Positions 63,658 to 64,000 of a stretch of 64,000 nt of DNA are shown piece after piece; within the stretch, counting starts at the first letter, position 1; each line of letters begins with the position of its first letter. The translations under genes and the position numbers were made by a program. This stretch comes from Acidobacteriota bacterium (GTDB lineage Bacteria; Acidobacteriota; Terriglobia; Terriglobales; SCQP01): contig SCQP01000001.1 in the NCBI GenBank assembly GCA_004299485.1, positions 310,001 through 374,000 of the forward strand. Direction: 5' to 3'. Under the pieces are notes generated by a model that saw only the letters and a program-made list of their open reading frames with translations, made no database searches and was not told the origin of the DNA.

Positions 63658-64000
63658 ATGAAAATCCATGAATATCAGGCCAAGGAACTGCTGCGCGGTT
63701 TTGGCGTGGCGGTTCCGCGCGGGCGCGTGATCAGCGAGGCGGCCGAGGCCGCCGCGGCGGCGCGCGAATTGGGCGGCCAAGCCGTCATCAAGGCACAGAT
63801 CCACGCCGGGGGGCGCGGCAAGGGCGGCGGCGTGAAGCTGGCCAAGACGCCCGAGGAAGCCGTCGCGCTGGCGGGCCAGATTCTGGGCATGACGCTGGTG
63901 ACCCACCAGACGGGGCCAGAGGGGCGGCTGGTCCGCAAGGTGCTGGTCGAAGAGACGGCCAATATCGTGCGCGAGCTGTATCTGGGCATTGTGCTCGACC
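63658..64000 (+). CDS. sucC: Succinyl-CoA synthetase beta subunit, N-terminal part (cut by window edge)
   Basis: The frame opens [20 protein letters not shown] and continues [53 protein letters not shown] to the edge, 114 residues in all. This is the ATP-grasp start of SucC, which with SucD converts succinyl-CoA to succinate with ATP or GTP formation in the citrate cycle. The MKIHEYQAK start is diagnostic. sucD probably follows outside the window. Confidence 0.93.
   Translation, partial: MKIHEYQAKELLRGFGVAVPRGRVISEAAEAAAAARELGGQAVIKAQIHAGGRGKGGGVKLAKTPEEAVALAGQILGMTLVTHQTGPEGRLVRKVLVEETANIVRELYLGIVLD

Overview
The window looks like a chromosomal segment of a GC-rich Acidobacteriota (probably Terriglobia-like) genome. 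The pointers are a very large TonB-dependent receptor with an N-terminal carboxypeptidase-regulatory-like domain, a PadR regulator followed directly by a duplicated orphan ABC permease of the ADOP type, secreted BNR and YVTN beta-propellers, and an unusually dense set of PIN-domain toxin-antitoxin (TA) loci. No rRNA, tRNA, CRISPR array, phage gene or transposase gene was seen. The taxonomic placement is inferred from gene content only.

Layout. 1-5.5 kb: MFS transporter tail, a DUF5996 protein, a secreted PQQ-type propeller and four tandem outer-membrane barrel paralogues (two broken). 5.5-8.1 kb: pirin, then an XRE/nucleotidyltransferase TA pair whose second gene is disrupted. 8.1-13.3 kb: tdh-kbl (threonine to glycine), a ccdA-tlpA-DsbD-N thiol redox operon and tyrA. 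13.3-20.5 kb: a VapBC pair, a HTH/TPR protein, gamma-glutamyltransferase, a TIM-barrel isomerase, a VOC protein, asnS and a lipoprotein. 20.5-25.6 kb: the TonB receptor and arginase. 25.7-37.6 kb: five TA loci interleaved with DinB, an acyl-CoA ligase, uvrB, padR-ADOP and a DEAD-box helicase. 37.6-50.8 kb: a complex I operon in the order nuoA-C-D-E-F-G-H-J-K-L-M-N, with nuoB and nuoI absent. 50.8-55.4 kb: decayed TA loci riddled with repeats around a transglutaminase/TPR protein. 55.5-64 kb: GNAT, metallo-beta-lactamase-fold and aldo/keto reductase genes, two secreted propellers, a frameshifted small gene, another RHH/PIN pair and the start of sucC.

The most unusual content is not a gene. A 111-bp structured repeat (family A: seven full copies, two truncated, one diverged) sits directly after stop codons or inside genes, mostly TA genes. 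In three coding insertions the two gene halves remain in the same frame. A second GC-rich hairpin family (B/C/D/E) has a similar two-hairpin layout. It is found at duplicated gene ends (pirin 3' end, nuoD 5' end), in the signal-peptide region of gamma-glutamyltransferase and in a broken vapC. A third class consists of inverted arms of short repeated words, found between genes and inside nuoM, nuoL and a DsbD-like gene. The duplicated nuoD start differs from the real nuoD only at synonymous positions.

Many monocistronic genes have a -10-like hexamer ending 6-8 nt before the start codon, which suggests widespread leaderless transcription. Genes inside operons overlap by ATGA/GTGA or carry clear Shine-Dalgarno sequences.
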